Assembly: GCF_030506285.1 (NCBI RefSeq) | Contig: NZ_CP119422.1 | Location: forward strand, 5,877,501 to 5,941,500 | DNA from: Catalinimonas niigatensis | GTDB taxonomy: Bacteria > Bacteroidota > Bacteroidia > Cytophagales > Cyclobacteriaceae | Direction of reading: 5' to 3' | DNA: 64,000 nt | Shown: positions 62,210-64,000 of the stretch, in pieces | How the letters are laid out: every line of letters starts with the position of its first letter | Numbering within the stretch: the first letter of the stretch is position 1 | Translations under genes and position numbers: made by a program | Notes under the pieces: generated by a model | Seen by the model: only the letters and a program-made list of their open reading frames with translations | The model's database searches: none | Told to the model about the DNA's origin: nothing

Positions 62210-64000
62210 CTATTCGTACTTCAGAGAATCCACCGGATTTGCCAAGGCCGCCCGGGTAGTTTGGAAGCTGATAGTGAGCATGGTAATGATGATAAGCAAC
62301 AGCACAGGAAGCAGCAACAGCCACCAGGCAATTTCAATGTGGAAAGCATAGTTTTGCAGCCAGCGTTGAATTACCCAATAGGCCAGAGGAAGGGCTAATA
62401 CACTAGCGATTATGACCAACTTTATAAAATCCCGGGAGAGCAAGCTGAGAATGTTACTTACCGACGCACCCAATACTTTTCTGATACCTATCTCTTTAGT
62501 TTTCTCGGCTATGGTTTGCAGTGAAAGCCCAAATAATCCCAGACAGGCAATGAAAATACAAAGACCGGAAAAAAGACTGAACAGATTGCCAAAACGTTGG
62601 TCTTCCCTGTATTGTGCATCAAAATACTCATCTATGAAATAATACTCAAAAGCATCAAAGGGATAGGCTTTTTTATATGCATTTTCTAATTGATCCATCG
62701 TAGTATTTAGCTGCCCAGTATTGACTTTCAGACTGTAATAGAAGTCCAGTTGGTAGGTGGGATCATTTTCAGAAAATATGAGTGGCCGTATCTGATGCTG
62801 AAGACTGTGGTGATGATAATCTTTGACCACTCCCCGGATGTTGCGTTCATGGTTTCTGTCATCCCTGAATACCTGGCCCACAGCAGCTGTTGGATCATCG
62901 TAGCCTAAAATTTCAGCGGCACTTTCATTGATGACATAGCCATTTTCAGTATCAAACACACCGGACATCAACTCAAGCCCGTATACTGCTGCATAATCGT
63001 TATCGGCATTGATGACATCTATTTTGCTGTTACCGTAAGCCTCCACCAATCCTACCGGCCAGATGCTACCTCGTTCGCCCGGGATAGACCATGAAAGGGA
63101 GACGGCATTGCCCCCTGCATACTGAGAAGCTGCATCCTTAAAAGTATCAGTATGATCGCTTGTGTTTCTTTGTTGATCATGCTCAATCCAGGTTTCTGTA
63201 CGGTTAGCAGGGCCTTTGACTACCAATACCCCTTCCTGCTCAAAACCCGGATCATAGGTGCGCATATACTGTAATTGATGATACACGGTGAAAGTAAAAA
63301 TAATAAGCATGACAGATATCCAGAACTGAAATACCACCATTCCTTTTCTCAATTGCATCCCGCTTTGGGAATGAACAAACCTGCCTTTCAACATTTGTAC
63401 GGGATGAAAACCTGATAACAACAATGCTGGGTATAAGCCGGAAATTAGTGTGCTGAGTGGGAACAAGAGTAAGATAAAACCCCGGAAATGACCGGGAGCA
63501 GCATTCCATACTTTTCCTGTGAGATGTGTATAAAAAGGGATGGCAAGCTGAAGAAAAGTCATAGCGAGTATGAAAGCAAGGACATTCAGCAAAAGCGATT
63601 CAAAAAGAAACTGCCTGACAATCTGGGCACGTTTAGCCCCCATGACTTTTCTTACGCCTACTTCATTGCCCCGGGACACTGCTTTTGCGGTGGTCAGGTT
63701 CATGTAATTTACCAGGGCGATACTCAAAATCAGGATGGCTACCAGAGAGAGAAAAGAAACATATTTGGCATTACCATTTACCTTTAATTCTTCTTCCAGA
63801 TGAGAGTATAGGTAAATATCCTGTAAGGGAAGTAAGCTGAATTCAGTATGTGCATGAAGGTTTTCCGGCCCATGCTGTGCGACAAATGTATTCAATTTAT
63901 GGGTAAAATTGTTAGCGTCAGTCTGAGGGGCGAGTTGCAAATAAGTATAAACTCCGTTTGAGTCCCAGGTATCTATAAAGTCTTTGGCCCAACCCGTTGA
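62210..64000 (-). CDS. FtsX/MacB-type ABC transporter permease (5' truncated by window edge)
   Basis: The frame is open to the window end, so the N-terminus is missing; the first readable residues (STGWAKDFIDTWDSNGVYTYL) belong to the first MacB_PCD domain. It then has TM blocks with GNEVGVRKVMGAKRAQI and TKEIGIRKVLGASVSNI, as in the two permeases downstream. Ends NPVDSLKYE. About 597 residues are visible. It is the first of three tandem, related permeases. Confidence 0.9.
   Translation of the reverse strand, partial: STGWAKDFIDTWDSNGVYTYLQLAPQTDANNFTHKLNTFVAQHGPENLHAHTEFSLLPLQDIYLYSHLEEELKVNGNAKYVSFLSLVAILILSIALVNYMNLTTAKAVSRGNEVGVRKVMGAKRAQIVRQFLFESLLLNVLAFILAMTFLQLAIPFYTHLTGKVWNAAPGHFRGFILLLFPLSTLISGLYPALLLSGFHPVQMLKGRFVHSQSGMQLRKGMVVFQFWISVMLIIFTFTVYHQLQYMRTYDPGFEQEGVLVVKGPANRTETWIEHDQQRNTSDHTDTFKDAASQYAGGNAVSLSWSIPGERGSIWPVGLVEAYGNSKIDVINADNDYAAVYGLELMSGVFDTENGYVINESAAEILGYDDPTAAVGQVFRDDRNHERNIRGVVKDYHHHSLQHQIRPLIFSENDPTYQLDFYYSLKVNTGQLNTTMDQLENAYKKAYPFDAFEYYFIDEYFDAQYREDQRFGNLFSLFSGLCIFIACLGLFGLSLQTIAEKTKEIGIRKVLGASVSNILSLLSRDFIKLVIIASVLALPLAYWVIQRWLQNYAFHIEIAWWLLLLPVLLLIIITMLTISFQTTRAALANPVDSLKYE

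Noticed and set aside
1-64000. CRISPR arrays, tRNA or rRNA genes
   Set aside because: I looked for regularly spaced repeats and cloverleaf or rRNA-like segments and saw none.

Overview
The window reads as a chromosomal segment of a Bacteroidota bacterium, probably of the Cytophagales type. The evidence is a type IX secretion sorting domain on a tyrosinase, SusC/TonB-type receptor architecture, PadR-linked FtsX permeases with a prefix domain, Bacteroidota-style -7 boxes (TAnnTTTG), and AT-rich intergenic DNA. The species cannot be named from the sequence.

Region 1 (1-45 kb) is a dense stress or low-oxygen survival island. It carries three two-domain universal stress proteins, three DUF2267 proteins (one frameshifted), two triple-BON proteins and a second GroEL. 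It also carries a PRPP synthetase copy with a divergent phosphoribosyltransferase, a COG2187 phosphotransferase, an L,D-transpeptidase lipoprotein and a CBS/MgtE-like membrane protein. Further members are a DUF892 ferritin-like protein, a secreted tyrosinase, a glycogen debranching enzyme and a bacterial eRF1-like (Balon-type) ribosome hibernation candidate. One long operon joins acetyl-CoA synthetase, pyruvate dehydrogenase E1/E2, an acyl carrier protein and a B12-dependent (oxygen-independent) ribonucleotide reductase. Regulators present are one intact and one decayed Crp/Fnr protein, a cytosolic PAS histidine kinase and an orphan NarL-type response regulator.

The main discovery is a shared promoter architecture. 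Eleven intergenic regions carry two copies of a 12-bp palindrome, TGAY-N4-RTCA, whose centres are exactly 22 bp apart; some copies are degenerate. In most cases the gene-proximal copy is centred 29.5 bp upstream of the first base of a TAnnTTTG-like -7 element, which puts it near -41 of the inferred start. Two of these regions are symmetric and seem to drive divergent transcripts. This links most of the island into one regulon. Its gene content strikingly resembles the mycobacterial DosR dormancy regulon (USPs, class II RNR, phosphoribosyltransferase, COG2187 kinase, CBS protein, eRF1-like protein). The box itself could suit either an FNR-type or a DosR/NarL-type regulator.

Around 42.4-43.8 kb lies an IS3-family element with clear inverted repeats and a 3-bp target duplication. 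Its genes are broken by six short insertions of 10-16 bp, five of them very GC-rich, plus C-to-T/G-to-A stop codons. Removing them restores a textbook OrfA/OrfB. This is an unusual mode of decay.

Region 2 (45-56 kb) is mostly housekeeping: GH3-family protein, LptB, FolC, TrmB, a CPBP protease-like protein, a short-chain dehydrogenase, a receiver-like protein lacking its phospho-Asp, and a TonB-dependent-receptor-like barrel. Region 3 (56-64 kb) has three MacB/FtsX-type permeases, one with a PadR repressor; the last runs off the window. I saw no paired boxes in regions 2 and 3, and no tRNA, rRNA or CRISPR array anywhere.
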